A DNA stretch of 61,595 nucleotides from an uncultured Bacteroidota bacterium (GTDB lineage Bacteria; Bacteroidota; Bacteroidia; Chitinophagales; Chitinophagaceae): the NCBI GenBank assembly GCA_903835005.1, contig CAILLK010000066.1:1-61595 (forward strand), written 5' to 3'. Positions 25,918 to 33,783 of the stretch are shown here, piece by piece (positions within the stretch are counted from its first letter, which is position 1; each line of letters opens with the position of its first letter). The translations under genes were made by a program, and so were the position numbers. The notes beneath the pieces are model-generated. The model searched no databases, was not told the DNA's origin, and worked only from the letters and a program-made list of their open reading frames with translations.

Positions 25918-26613
25918 ATGAAACTCAAAGTACCTTTTATTGAAAATGCGTCTTTACTCAAGACAGCATCCCGAATCATGAGATATTCGGTGTTATTACT
26001 TGTTGCAGTCCTGGTTCTTAACAGTTGCAAAAAGGAAAATACTACTGTCCCGGAACTGCAAACAAATTCTGTGACAAATGGGCAAGCGACGGTAACCGAC
26101 CCGCATAAAAACGGCCCACAAGCACGGCTAACCGGTTCTACAGTCTATTTTAGGGGGCACTATTACTATGTTGACGTTGTTCCTTCAGGCAGGACAGCAG
26201 TGGTCTATTTACGGTGGTCTTATGGGATGTGTTCAATTTACGACATTACCGCAATGTCGCTTTCTGCATCTACACCCACTTTAGGATCAGTAAAAAGTAC
26301 AATTTGCCGGGCTAAGACTTATTACGATTCATATAAGACTGTAGCGGGCTGCCTTAGCGTTGTTGCATCAGGTGCTTGCGGGGGAGCCGCAGTAGCATCA
26401 GACGGTGCTGCAGCAGTTCTTTGCACCGCAACATGGAATTATGCTGTGAGCACTGGTCTTGGTGACTGCGTTGATGGAGTTACAGCGGCTATTGGAAATG
26501 CACTTGGAATGAACGAATGGGCCACACTTGCTACGACTGCAAGCATTTCAACAGTCAAATGGAGTTCAATTATTAGCACCGCTGTTGACCAGGCCTGTCG
26601 TGATGCGAGATAA
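25918..26613 (+). CDS. Predicted lipoprotein with a Gly/Ala/Cys-rich hydrophobic domain
   Basis: 231 residues from the ATG at 25918; a second start at 25978 would give a more standard signal peptide (RYSVLLLVAVLVLNSC). The LNSC lipobox predicts a lipid-anchored protein with a short Lys/Glu-rich linker. The C-terminal part has five cysteines and long Gly/Ala/Val runs (LSVVASGACGGAAVASDGAA), reminiscent of membrane-active peptides, but no family is recognised. It is 218 bases after pssA, so it may have its own promoter, and it ends at a terminator. Confidence 0.7.
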   Translation: MKLKVPFIENASLLKTASRIMRYSVLLLVAVLVLNSCKKENTTVPELQTNSVTNGQATVTDPHKNGPQARLTGSTVYFRGHYYYVDVVPSGRTAVVYLRWSYGMCSIYDITAMSLSASTPTLGSVKSTICRAKTYYDSYKTVAGCLSVVASGACGGAAVASDGAAAVLCTATWNYAVSTGLGDCVDGVTAAIGNALGMNEWATLATTASISTVKWSSIISTAVDQACRDAR

Positions 26614-26633
26614 ATAATCAATACATGCAAATT

Positions 26634-26665
26634 GAAAGGGGCGAACAACGTTTCGTCCCTTTTTA
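26634..26665 (+). terminator. Rho-independent terminator of the lipoprotein gene
   Basis: AAAGGGGCGAA pairs with TTCGTCCCTTT (one G-T pair) around CAACGT, and a T-run follows. It lies 20 bases after the lipoprotein stop and closes the transcription unit that starts with the serine genes or with the lipoprotein itself. Confidence 0.7.
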
Positions 26666-26829
26666 ATGCTTGTCGCACGTTGTATCGGCAATTCAATCCA
26701 GATTAAATTGCTGCTGGGCAAACGATATTACCTTCCGTCAATTATTTGCCTTAAAGAGTATATCTGCCTGAAAAATTCCAGCAACTGGTTCGACAACTGG
26801 TCTGGCGAGGCCACTGAAGATTTAAATCA

Positions 26830-26866
26830 AACGCCCGGTAACTTGGCGTTTCCGGGCGTTCTTAAT
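26830..26866. terminator. Second terminator hairpin before the HU gene
   Basis: AACGCCCGG (26830-26838) pairs perfectly with CCGGGCGTT (26852-26860), followed by CTTAATTT. It lies between the convergent lipoprotein and HU genes and could serve either strand. 26666-26829 contains nothing else that I can support. Confidence 0.55.
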
Positions 26867-26903
26867 TTCTGTTTATAACAATGAGGTTATTCTGAATTCC
26901 AAT

Positions 26904-27191
26904 CTATTTTTTACCTGGTTTGGCCATCTTTGTTACAAAGTCTTTACCTGCTTTAAACTTAGGAACTTTACGTGCTTTGATTTTAAGAGCGGCACCTGTT
27001 TGCGGATTACGGCCTACTCGTGCTGCCCTTGCAGTAACAGAGAAAGTCCCGAAACCAACAAGAGTTACTTTATCTCCTTTTTTCAAGGCTCCAATTACAG
27101 CATCTGTAAATGAATCCAAGGCATGGTTAGCCTGTACTTTGGTAATAGACGCATCTTTGCCAATTTTTTCAACCAGTTCTGCTTTGTTCAT
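26904..27191 (-). CDS. HU family DNA-binding protein
   Basis: 95 residues. It is a normal HU/IHF-like protein: [14 protein letters not shown] start, [16 protein letters not shown], then [20 protein letters not shown] with the DNA-intercalating proline in RNPQTG. It bends DNA without strong sequence specificity. It sits next to the outer att core of element A, at the end of the presumed original chromosome flank. A -7-like box (TACATTTG, reverse strand) lies at 27230-27237, 39 bases before the start; no clear -33 box accompanies it. Confidence 0.95.
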   Translation of the reverse strand: MNKAELVEKIGKDASITKVQANHALDSFTDAVIGALKKGDKVTLVGFGTFSVTARAARVGRNPQTGAALKIKARKVPKFKAGKDFVTKMAKPGKK

Positions 27192-27316
27192 TTTAGAAGT
27201 TGTTTTTAAAGTTAATAAATGAAGAGATTCAAATGTAATGAATTTCAGATAATGTAGTAGCCGATTTTTTTCAGGAAATACAATAACTTCTGTCCTTATA
27301 AAGACTTATTTAAATC

Positions 27317-27355
27317 AAAAATCCCCGCAAATATAAAATAAGCGGGGATTTTTTT
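27317..27355. terminator. Terminator hairpin beside the left att core
   Basis: AAAAATCCCCGC (27317-27328) pairs perfectly with GCGGGGATTTTT (27342-27353). A T-run follows on the + strand and an A-run precedes it, so it can work in both directions. Before integration of the elements it would have been immediately downstream of tRNA-Cys, which is transcribed on the reverse strand. Confidence 0.8.
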
Positions 27356-27357
27356 AA

Positions 27358-27372
27358 GAGGTCGAAAGCGGA
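27358..27372. other. att core, copy 1 (left end of element A)
   Basis: GAGGTCGAAAGCGGA, the same 15 bases as at 47943-47957 and 57341-57355. The sequence corresponds to the 3' end of the tRNA-Cys gene on the reverse strand (end of the T-arm stem, acceptor strand, discriminator) plus one base. Copies 1 and 2 also share the next two bases (CG). The rest of the tRNA is absent here. Confidence 0.85.
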
Positions 27373-27499
27373 CGCAAACCGCCTTTGAGCAAAAATGTTC
27401 ATCTTGGTTTACTTACGTTTAAAAATCAATACTGGCGCATGTTTCAGAATATCATTAACCGGACTGAACCAATTAACAAGTAAATAAACATAAAAATTG

Positions 27500-27519
27500 T
27501 GTCCTACTGTATGTCCTAC
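27500..27519 (+). other. Arm-type integrase sites, left end of element A
   Basis: TGTCCTAC at 27500-27507 and 27512-27519, direct repeats 12 bases apart. The same pair with the same spacing occurs near the right end (47878, 47890). Such pairs at both element ends, inside the core, are what arm-type binding sites of tyrosine integrases look like. They overlap the integrase promoter region. Confidence 0.75.
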
Positions 27520-27533
27520 ACTCTATTTATGCT

Positions 27534-27541
27534 TATCTTTG
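27534..27541 (+). promoter_or_regulatory. Probable -7 box of the element A integrase gene
   Basis: TATCTTTG fits the Bacteroidetes -7 consensus TAnnTTTG and lies 22 bases before the integrase ATG. No good -33 box is present; the arm sites occupy that position (27512-27519), so bound integrase could repress its own gene. Element B has a similar box (TACCTTTA, 48123-48130) in the same place. Confidence 0.45.
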
Positions 27542-27563
27542 TTTTCTCATGATCATTTAGCCA

Positions 27564-28904
27564 ATGACGGTATCATTTTACTTAGCACGCCTGACAGTAA
27601 AAGGAAAAGATAAAGACGGGAATCCTGCTCTTATTCCAAATCCTAACCCAACGGTAATTTATGCCCGTATCTGCTTTGAGGGCCAGAAGTTCAAATACCA
27701 TCTTCCGGAAAGCATATTACCGGCACTCTGGAACACCTCTACCCATCGGGCCAAAGAAACAAAGAAGTTCCAGGAATACCCGGAGTTTAACCGGCGCCTC
27801 GATAACATTGAATCAGGAATTAAGACGATCATCCGGAAGTACGTAAATGATCACGGCGGCAAATATCCCACTGAACGGATATTAAAACAGTTACTCGATA
27901 CAGCCATCAGGGATGGCGGCAATGTTGATAAAATGACCTTTCATCGGTTCTTTAAAGACTTCATAGCCAGATGCGAAAACGGCACCCGCATTCAGCCCAA
28001 AAGCGGCCAGCCTATCACAAAAGGAACCATTAGAACCTATAACGGTACGCTCACCTGTATCGAGGCCTATCAGAAGCATGTACGCCATACGCTGGATTTC
28101 GAAAGTATAGACATGACTTTTTACAATGACTTCCTGAAATACCTTACCCTGACTTCCAAGGTTTCAACAAACTACATCGGTAAGCATATCAAGGTAATAA
28201 AAACGGTTCTGGCTGATGCAACAGCCCTCGGGTATAATACCAACATGGCGTATAAGGGCCGGGGCTTTACTACCCTTACCGAAGATGTGGACACGGTATA
28301 TCTGGCTGAGTGGGAGCTGGACCAGATAGCGGCTATTGACTTTACCGACAATAAAGGCCGCGAAACTGTCCGGGACCTGTTTTTAATAGGCTGTTATACC
28401 GGTCTCCGGTTCTCTGATCTCTCTACGCTCCGGCCGGAACAGATCAGCGGTGATCTGATCACCATCACCCAGCTTAAGACCAGCAAGCCGGTAGTTATAC
28501 CGGTGCACGATACGGTAAAGCAGATAATGGCAAAGTATGGGGGCCAGCTCCCTGCTGCCATTAGTAATCAGAAAACCAATGATCACCTGAAAGAAATCTG
28601 TAAACATAAAGATGCAAAAGCGCTGAAATCACTGGTAAGCGTTTCAGGTACCAAGGCAGGTGAACGGCAAACCCGGACCGTTGAGAAATGGAACCTTATA
28701 AGTACCCACACTGCCAGGCGCTCATTTGCCACTAATGAATACCTGGCCGGTACTCCGACACTTACCATTATGGCAATTACCGGCCACAAAACAGAAAAAG
28801 CATTCCTGAAGTATATCAGGGTTACGCCTGATCAGCATGCCAAAATACTATTGGAAATATGGGCAGATCGTAAGGAAAAACAAGTTAAACGAATAGCAAT
28901 CTAA
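27564..28904 (+). CDS. Tyrosine integrase of element A
   Basis: 446 residues. It is a phage-integrase SAM-like type tyrosine recombinase: N-terminal arm-binding region, SAM-like core-binding domain (about 125-225) and catalytic domain with R282 (CYTGLRFSDL), H382 and R385 (THTARRSFATNEYL), H408 (ITGHKTEKAF) and nucleophile Y417. All catalytic residues are intact, so it should be active. It inserts the element at the 3' end of tRNA-Cys. Clearly homologous throughout to the element B integrase, but the N-terminal regions differ, fitting their different arm sites. Confidence 0.93.
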   Translation: MTVSFYLARLTVKGKDKDGNPALIPNPNPTVIYARICFEGQKFKYHLPESILPALWNTSTHRAKETKKFQEYPEFNRRLDNIESGIKTIIRKYVNDHGGKYPTERILKQLLDTAIRDGGNVDKMTFHRFFKDFIARCENGTRIQPKSGQPITKGTIRTYNGTLTCIEAYQKHVRHTLDFESIDMTFYNDFLKYLTLTSKVSTNYIGKHIKVIKTVLADATALGYNTNMAYKGRGFTTLTEDVDTVYLAEWELDQIAAIDFTDNKGRETVRDLFLIGCYTGLRFSDLSTLRPEQISGDLITITQLKTSKPVVIPVHDTVKQIMAKYGGQLPAAISNQKTNDHLKEICKHKDAKALKSLVSVSGTKAGERQTRTVEKWNLISTHTARRSFATNEYLAGTPTLTIMAITGHKTEKAFLKYIRVTPDQHAKILLEIWADRKEKQVKRIAI

Positions 28905-28921
28905 TACTTTAAAACTGATTT

Positions 28922-29902
28922 ATGAATGATAGATTATTGATTCTGAAAGCAATGTTGGAGAACAATGATGCCGAAATAATGGATAGTTGGGCAAAAGGAT
29001 TTGATAATGGTAACAAAGAATTAATTAAAAAATATACCCGTAGTGAAACTGAGGACATTTATAAATTAGCTATTGACCAACTGTTGGAAGATCATCAAAA
29101 AGCAACTCATAAAAATCACCTATCACACTTTGATCATATTCCTGAACTTATTGAAAACTTTGATGATCTCGTTAAGATTGATATTTATTTTCAATTTTAT
29201 AAAGAAGTAATCAAACGATTGGATTGCTTTAATAACGGTGATGAGCTTTGGATACAGTACTTTATACACAAATGTGACTATTTGGCTTTAAATTCCTATC
29301 TAAACCTTATGTCTGGAGAAATAACGGCAGATAGCGTTTTTAGTAACTTATGGAACTCAATAGGCTGGAGTGAAATTGAGACTTTTGGAGATTATCCGGA
29401 CTGCCTCTGTTTAAGGTTATGCTGCACAATTATTGATAACATACAACCTTCCGAAAATATAATCAAAAGCTATAAGCATGAAAAACTAAAAGCAATATGC
29501 TTAACTGAAAGCAATAGAATTGCTGATTCTATCGGATTGAAATTTATTGAAACATCAACCGCTTTGGGTTGGGAAATTGTATCTAAAAGTGGAAATGTTA
29601 TCACTTCTGAAAATGAAATAAATATTCCAACTGTAGGAACTATTGTAAATAAATATGTATTACTCGATCAACTTGGAATAATCCAATTTTTAAAGGAAAA
29701 ATACGGGTTTGAAAATATGAAAAGGAATGATAAAATTTCCTTACTTGCCATGATATTGGGTGTGGATAACAAAGGTGTGCACTCAATTAAAGGAATTTTG
29801 AATAGCCCACGCCCGGATGATAGGAATTATCCGCTAAAGGATAAAAATATCAAAACTGTGTGGAGTGATCTTGCAAAAGTAGGCATCTCAAAACCAGCAT
29901 AA
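28922..29902 (+). CDS. RteC-like regulator candidate of element A
   Basis: 326 residues, 17 bases after the integrase. No strong family match by eye, but the C-terminal part (LLDQLGIIQFLKEKYGF, KISLLAMILGVDNKGVHSIK, then ILNSPRPDDRNYP) resembles the C-terminal part of RteC-like proteins and of the 433-residue gene in the same position of element B. The N-terminal two thirds are helical and acidic. A role in control of excision is inferred from position between integrase and HTH gene. Confidence 0.55.
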   Translation: MNDRLLILKAMLENNDAEIMDSWAKGFDNGNKELIKKYTRSETEDIYKLAIDQLLEDHQKATHKNHLSHFDHIPELIENFDDLVKIDIYFQFYKEVIKRLDCFNNGDELWIQYFIHKCDYLALNSYLNLMSGEITADSVFSNLWNSIGWSEIETFGDYPDCLCLRLCCTIIDNIQPSENIIKSYKHEKLKAICLTESNRIADSIGLKFIETSTALGWEIVSKSGNVITSENEINIPTVGTIVNKYVLLDQLGIIQFLKEKYGFENMKRNDKISLLAMILGVDNKGVHSIKGILNSPRPDDRNYPLKDKNIKTVWSDLAKVGISKPA

Positions 29903-29994
29903 ATAAAGGGTTTTGCAAAAAAGATAATTCCCCAGTTTTTCCCCCTTGTTTGCATAATTCAATTTTACAGCGAAATCAAAATAAAGCTGTAAAA

Positions 29995-30309
29995 ATGGAC
30001 TCAATGCAAATTACATCACTTGAGCAGGTCCCCGCAGGCCTTACTTTCCTACTGAAAAAAGTTTCCGATCTGGAAGCAATGGTTTACAACAATCAAAACA
30101 ATCATGTACTACCAGCAGCACCTGAAGCTTTGAAGTTCTACACCAGAAAAGAAGTTGCTGACATCTTCCAGGTATCATTAACCACACTGGATGGATATAT
30201 TCATGACGGCAAAATTACAGCAACTCGTTTCGGTACTCGAGTTCGCTTCACCCGGGAGGCTATAGATGATGCCATGAAGCAAATACTGCCAGCAAAGAAG
30301 ATCGCATAA
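29995..30309 (+). CDS. HTH_17 excisionase-like protein of element A
   Basis: 104 residues from the ATG at 29995 (an upstream in-frame start would add an unlikely leader). The N-terminus ITSLEQVPAGLTFLLKKV is nearly the same as in the element B homologue. The C-terminal half is a MerR/excisionase helix-turn-helix with wing (YTRKEVADIFQVSLTTLDGY, ATRFGTRVRFTREAIDDAM). Proteins of this type bend DNA at attachment sites during excision or act as small repressors. A hairpin follows the gene. Confidence 0.8.
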   Translation: MDSMQITSLEQVPAGLTFLLKKVSDLEAMVYNNQNNHVLPAAPEALKFYTRKEVADIFQVSLTTLDGYIHDGKITATRFGTRVRFTREAIDDAMKQILPAKKIA

Positions 30310-30317
30310 AATAAATC

Positions 30318-30346
30318 AGGGTTGCAAGTTCATAACCTGCAACCCT
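30318..30346 (+). terminator. Hairpin after the HTH gene of element A
   Basis: AGGGTTGCA (30318-30326) pairs perfectly with TGCAACCCT (30338-30346). No T-run follows, so it may be a processing or pause site rather than a strong terminator. It separates the integration module from the replication module. Confidence 0.45.
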
Positions 30347-30426
30347 GTGGAATGATCTGTATTGTCCTGGCAGGTGCAAATATAGCCTCATTCCTGAAAT
30401 AAATTACTATCCATAATATTCAGGAA

Positions 30427-30825
30427 ATGTCTTTACCCGGTTTTGAAAATGAAACATGTACACTCACTCAGCAGGAAAGCGACCTGCTGCCAGTGATGGT
30501 TTCGGCTCTTCTCCGGCACATTGGTAAAGATGCTGTTATCAGCTCTGAAGAAATGCGCTCTGGCATCAAAACACATTTGAGCCTTGACATTTCACCTGCC
30601 AGGATCAGGAAACTGATCAACTACATACGCCGAAATGATTTGATTGTTGGACTTATTGCCAATAGTAAAGGGTATTATGTAACCGATGATCCGGCTGAAA
30701 TCACTATCTACATAGAATCTCTGGACGGTAGGATATCGGCCATGCAAAAAATCAGATCCCAGATGTACGAATATCTACAACAGCTGCTTTACCGTAATTC
30801 TCAACTAAAACTGCCTCTAAAATGA
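30427..30825 (+). CDS. Unknown protein, probable winged helix, element A
   Basis: 132 residues. The region MRSGIKTHLSLDISPARIRKL followed by IRRNDLIVGLIANSKGYYVT and the C-terminal helix has the look of a winged-helix protein of Bacteroidetes mobile elements (helix, recognition helix, wing with GYY). It overlaps the next gene by four bases. Possibly part of the replication or control module. No precise function. Confidence 0.55.
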   Translation: MSLPGFENETCTLTQQESDLLPVMVSALLRHIGKDAVISSEEMRSGIKTHLSLDISPARIRKLINYIRRNDLIVGLIANSKGYYVTDDPAEITIYIESLDGRISAMQKIRSQMYEYLQQLLYRNSQLKLPLK

Positions 30826-31325
30826 ACGATACATTATTTGAGCTCAAAAGCAGATCGATTACCAGCCAGCAACCTGAGCCGGTAGGTATTTTGACCAAAA
30901 AAAATGCCATCGAAGAATATAAAAAGGCACATCTGCAATACCTGCAGGGCAAATCTTCGCTTCCTGTTGATTCGTTGCAATCCATCGTTAAAAATGCACC
31001 GCTGCGGCTTAAGGCACCTACTGACCTGATAAAGGCTATTATCAAATACTGTACCTATACCGGTGCAAGTACTGCAAAAGAAAAGCTGATTGTTACGATC
31101 ACCTACAATGGCCATACTGCCAGAGTTCAGGTTAGGGCTTCGTCTGATGGTGATGGTGTATTGAAGGCGATGCCAACCAATGAACGGAAGCGCAATCAAG
31201 GTACTGAAGCTGGGCACCCTTACAAGGTAGCCAGCTTGGAAGAGTTTCTACCGTGGTACATCAATCAAGTACTTATAAAATATTCACCTGTAAACATACT
31301 TGTACTTCCGGAATCGGTTTTATGA
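30822..31325 (+). CDS. Unknown protein, 167 aa, element A
   Basis: 167 residues, translationally coupled to the preceding gene (ATGA). No family recognised. It contains a central beta-type segment (KLIVTITYNGHTARVQVRAS) and a C-terminal hydrophobic helix region (LEEFLPWYINQVLIKYSP). It ends 16 bases before the tandem repeats that open the initiator gene. Confidence 0.5.
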   Translation: MNDTLFELKSRSITSQQPEPVGILTKKNAIEEYKKAHLQYLQGKSSLPVDSLQSIVKNAPLRLKAPTDLIKAIIKYCTYTGASTAKEKLIVTITYNGHTARVQVRASSDGDGVLKAMPTNERKRNQGTEAGHPYKVASLEEFLPWYINQVLIKYSPVNILVLPESVL

Positions 31326-31341
31326 CCGGAATTGTTGGTAC

Positions 31342-31437
31342 GTGAAACCAACAGAAGCAAAATCAGTGAAACCAACAGAAGCAAAATCAGTGAAACCAAC
31401 AGAAGCAAAATCAGTGAAACCAACAGAAGCAAAATCA
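31342..31437 (+). repeat. Four perfect 24-bp tandem repeats at the start of the initiator gene
   Basis: The unit begins GTGAAACCAACAGAAG and continues CAAAATCA; copies start at 31342, 31366, 31390 and 31414 with no mismatch. In frame it encodes four copies of VKPTEAKS, and each copy begins with a possible GTG start. Perfect identity means recent expansion and a likely variable copy number. Confidence 0.9.
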
Positions 31438-32262
31438 GATAATCCATTTGCTATTAACTTCAGGAAGTTACAGCAGTACAATTTTGCAGTATGCTCACTG
31501 GATGAAGTTGTAATGTTTGAATACCTCGTTTTAATGCCTCAGTTGTACGGCAAAAATCCATTTTATCACCCTTCCAGCAGGATTTTAAAAGATACAGGCA
31601 TTAGGCGCCGTCAACAGGAAAGTTCAATAGCAAAATTCAAGAAACTGGGTATACTTTCTGTTGAATTAAAAGGTTACCCACCTGTCAATCATTTCTTCAT
31701 TCACTATGATGTAATTGGGGAAAAACTGGACCGCTTTTATCAATTTGTACAAAACGACAAATCGCATGTACAATTGTACAAATCATTTGGCGTTTTGTAC
31801 AACCGATTTGTACAAAACGCCAAACAAGAGAATAATAATAAAGAAACTAATAAAGAAACTAATAAAGAAACCAACGAATTGAAAGGAAGCGAGAATGCAG
31901 CTATCGCTGCCCCACTCTCTAAATCAAATATTATTTCTGTAAAAAATTTTATTGGTAATCTTCAAAAAAAATTTGATGGTAGAATAACTCAAAAAACTGC
32001 GTCAAGTGGAGAATATTATACTGGCGGCAAATTCGGAAAAGACAAACCGCAACTGTTTCCAATCATCTATGAGGCTATTGTACGAATTGAACATGAAGTG
32101 ATTGAAAATGCATGGCTCGTTTATATTGATAAAATCGCATCAAATGAAATTAAACCACACAGTATTTTAGAATATTTCTTCACAAAAAAAAGCGATGAAT
32201 TTACCGTTATCAACGATTTTGCCGATAGAAAGGCTGTAGACTACGTATACTTAAAAAAATAA
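31342..32262 (+). CDS. Replication-initiator-like winged-helix protein of element A
   Basis: 306 residues if it starts at the first GTG (31342). A TTG start at 31300 would overlap the previous stop. There is no nearby ATG before the conserved domain. After four VKPTEAKS repeats comes a winged-helix-type domain (CSLDEVVMFEYLVLMPQLYG, SSRILKDTGIRRRQQESSI, LGILSVELKGYPPVNHFFI), then a low-complexity linker with three KETN units, then a C-terminal domain. The linker DNA holds iterons and an A+T-rich tract, the layout of phage lambda gene O. Initiator function is inferred from that layout. Confidence 0.6.
   Translation: MKPTEAKSVKPTEAKSVKPTEAKSVKPTEAKSDNPFAINFRKLQQYNFAVCSLDEVVMFEYLVLMPQLYGKNPFYHPSSRILKDTGIRRRQQESSIAKFKKLGILSVELKGYPPVNHFFIHYDVIGEKLDRFYQFVQNDKSHVQLYKSFGVLYNRFVQNAKQENNNKETNKETNKETNELKGSENAAIAAPLSKSNIISVKNFIGNLQKKFDGRITQKTASSGEYYTGGKFGKDKPQLFPIIYEAIVRIEHEVIENAWLVYIDKIASNEIKPHSILEYFFTKKSDEFTVINDFADRKAVDYVYLKK
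31744..31875 (+). other. Probable replication origin of element A, inside the initiator gene
   Basis: Five palindromic TTGTACAA-type sites lie at 31745, 31766 (ATGTACAA), 31774, 31795 and 31808. The last two form a perfect 14-bp inverted repeat (GGCGTTTTGTACAA at 31789-31802, TTGTACAAAACGCC at 31808-31821). Directly after comes an A+T-rich tract with almost three copies of AAAGAAACTAAT (from 31840), a natural unwinding region. Same order as lambda ori: iterons, then A+T-rich DNA, within the initiator gene. Confidence 0.65.
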
Positions 32263-32271
32263 AATTGAACC

Positions 32272-32430
32272 GTGAAAATACACTATACCCGAAAAGACTT
32301 TGTAACAATGCCAAAAAATGAAAAGATCGATATTATCAAAAGTGAATCATTCGAGCTGCCAGCGCCTACTCTATCATTTTGGGATAAGTTAAAACAGTTC
32401 AAAAATCAATATAAACGCAAAAGAGCCTGA
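32272..32430 (+). CDS. Small basic protein, 52 aa, element A
   Basis: GTG start at 32272, TGA at 32428. It encodes a 52-residue basic protein (RKDFVTMPKNEKIDIIKSES, then FWDKLKQFKNQYKRKRA). It fills the gap between the initiator gene (9 bases away) and the tail module (next ATG four bases after the stop), which supports real translation. No family recognised; the position just before the tail-chaperone-like genes suggests a phage-derived small protein. Confidence 0.5.
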   Translation: MKIHYTRKDFVTMPKNEKIDIIKSESFELPAPTLSFWDKLKQFKNQYKRKRA

Positions 32431-32434
32431 TATT

Positions 32435-33085
32435 ATGAGCGATCAACCAAAATACAACAATCAGAACCAGCCGGCGGCTGCTGAATCTGTTTTATGTTCA
32501 TCCTTGCAGGATCTACTGTTTACTGATTTCGTGAAATGCTGCTGTGATCTGGATTACTCACCTCTCACCAGAGCCGGGCACCCTTCACGGGATGAAATGA
32601 TAATTGCCTGGGTACCACTGATCAGTGAGTTTTACGTTACTACCGAATTTACTGAAGGTGAATTGTATGTTCCTTTTTTCGGGGAAATTATCAGTCTGAA
32701 TACTAAAATCATTCATATTTCTTGCCTGACTCAGGTATTGAAAATGTCTTTTAGTAATAAACTGATCACAGAGTTAAGAAAATGGGGTTACAACTACCCG
32801 CTGAACTATGAAACCTACAAACGGGACCTGATCACTATCCGCAATGACCTGGTTAAGGATGATTGCAAGCTTTCCGGCGCCATCAAACGGTATAATGACG
32901 ATCGCCAACAGAAAAAAGATTCCGGAGAGCTGGCAGCGATCAAAGAGCACTATACAAATGCGATCTGCATCATAGAGACCTTTTTGAATAAGGAACTTGA
33001 CCTGAAGACTTTAACAACTTTCGAATTTGCTAACCTATATGCTCAATACGTGATCACCGATTCAAAAACCAACGATAAGTCATGA
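32435..33085 (+). CDS. Tail-module protein 1, paralogue of the next gene
   Basis: 216 residues. It shares the pattern CSSLQDLLFTDFVKCCCDLDY, G-PS--E---AW--L-SE-Y and a C-terminal helical end with the next gene. In many tailed phages the slot just before the tape measure encodes tail-assembly chaperones. The two proteins here fit that slot but are separate reading frames joined by an ATGA overlap, not a frameshift pair. Chaperone role is inferred from position only. Confidence 0.55.
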   Translation: MSDQPKYNNQNQPAAAESVLCSSLQDLLFTDFVKCCCDLDYSPLTRAGHPSRDEMIIAWVPLISEFYVTTEFTEGELYVPFFGEIISLNTKIIHISCLTQVLKMSFSNKLITELRKWGYNYPLNYETYKRDLITIRNDLVKDDCKLSGAIKRYNDDRQQKKDSGELAAIKEHYTNAICIIETFLNKELDLKTLTTFEFANLYAQYVITDSKTNDKS

Positions 33086-33780
33086 AAAAGAAAAGAATAA
33101 AATTGCCCTGGGATTTGAAGAAAGAAAAAAGGGATTCGGCGGCACCTGCTGGGGCCGTGCTGCCAGCAACTCCTGTGCCTGTTATCCTGTGTACCTCGTT
33201 GGAAGATATCACGTTTGCCAGCTGGATAAAATGCGTGTGTGATCAAAATTACAGCAGCCTTATTGTTTCTGGCAAACCTTCTGAATTTGAATTGCATCAG
33301 GCTTGGTTTTACCTGCTAAGTGAGTATTACCAGTTGACCGGCTCGAGGGATGCGGAAAAATACATCAGGCTGATATCTAAAGTTGAGGCTTATAACACTA
33401 AGGTTACTCAGGTTGAATTATTGGTAGCTGCTTTGCGGCTGCAATACAATGAAAAGCTTTGTGATCTGCTGAGGCTTTGGAAATATAATCTGCCATTCAC
33501 CAAGGCAACGCTAACCGCTGATCTCAACAAAGTAATAGCAGTGTTGGGTAATGATAAATTAAGACTGGAAAAGGCACGTTTGGACTATGATAAATCTGAA
33601 CAGAATAAAAAAGGCCATCCGCAAAAAGCAACAAAAGAAAATTACATGAAAATGCTATATGCTATTGAAAAGCATCGGCAAATGATACTCCCTCCGGAGA
33701 CTCTATCAGTATATAAATTTTGTATTTTATACAAAGAGCTGGAAGAATACAATGATTTTTTAACCAAAAAACAAAAATAA
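33082..33780 (+). CDS. Tail-module protein 2, paralogue of the previous gene
   Basis: 232 residues. A basic N-terminus (KKKRIKLPWDLKKEKR) is followed by the repeated pattern of its neighbour: CTSLEDITFASWIKCVCDQNY, GKPSEFELHQAWFYLLSEYY and a helical C-terminus. The pair arose by tandem duplication and has diverged widely. It ends three bases before the tape measure start. Probable tail-assembly chaperone or structural adaptor. Confidence 0.55.
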   Translation: MKKKRIKLPWDLKKEKRDSAAPAGAVLPATPVPVILCTSLEDITFASWIKCVCDQNYSSLIVSGKPSEFELHQAWFYLLSEYYQLTGSRDAEKYIRLISKVEAYNTKVTQVELLVAALRLQYNEKLCDLLRLWKYNLPFTKATLTADLNKVIAVLGNDKLRLEKARLDYDKSEQNKKGHPQKATKENYMKMLYAIEKHRQMILPPETLSVYKFCILYKELEEYNDFLTKKQK

Positions 33781-33783
33781 AAG

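Noticed and set aside
26666..26878. 70-codon frame between the lipoprotein and HU
   Set aside because: It runs through the terminator hairpin at 26830 and has no recognisable pattern.
27361..27390. A second tRNA gene at att copies 1 and 2
   Set aside because: Only the 3' 14 bases of tRNA-Cys are present; the rest of the cloverleaf is missing, so they are att cores.
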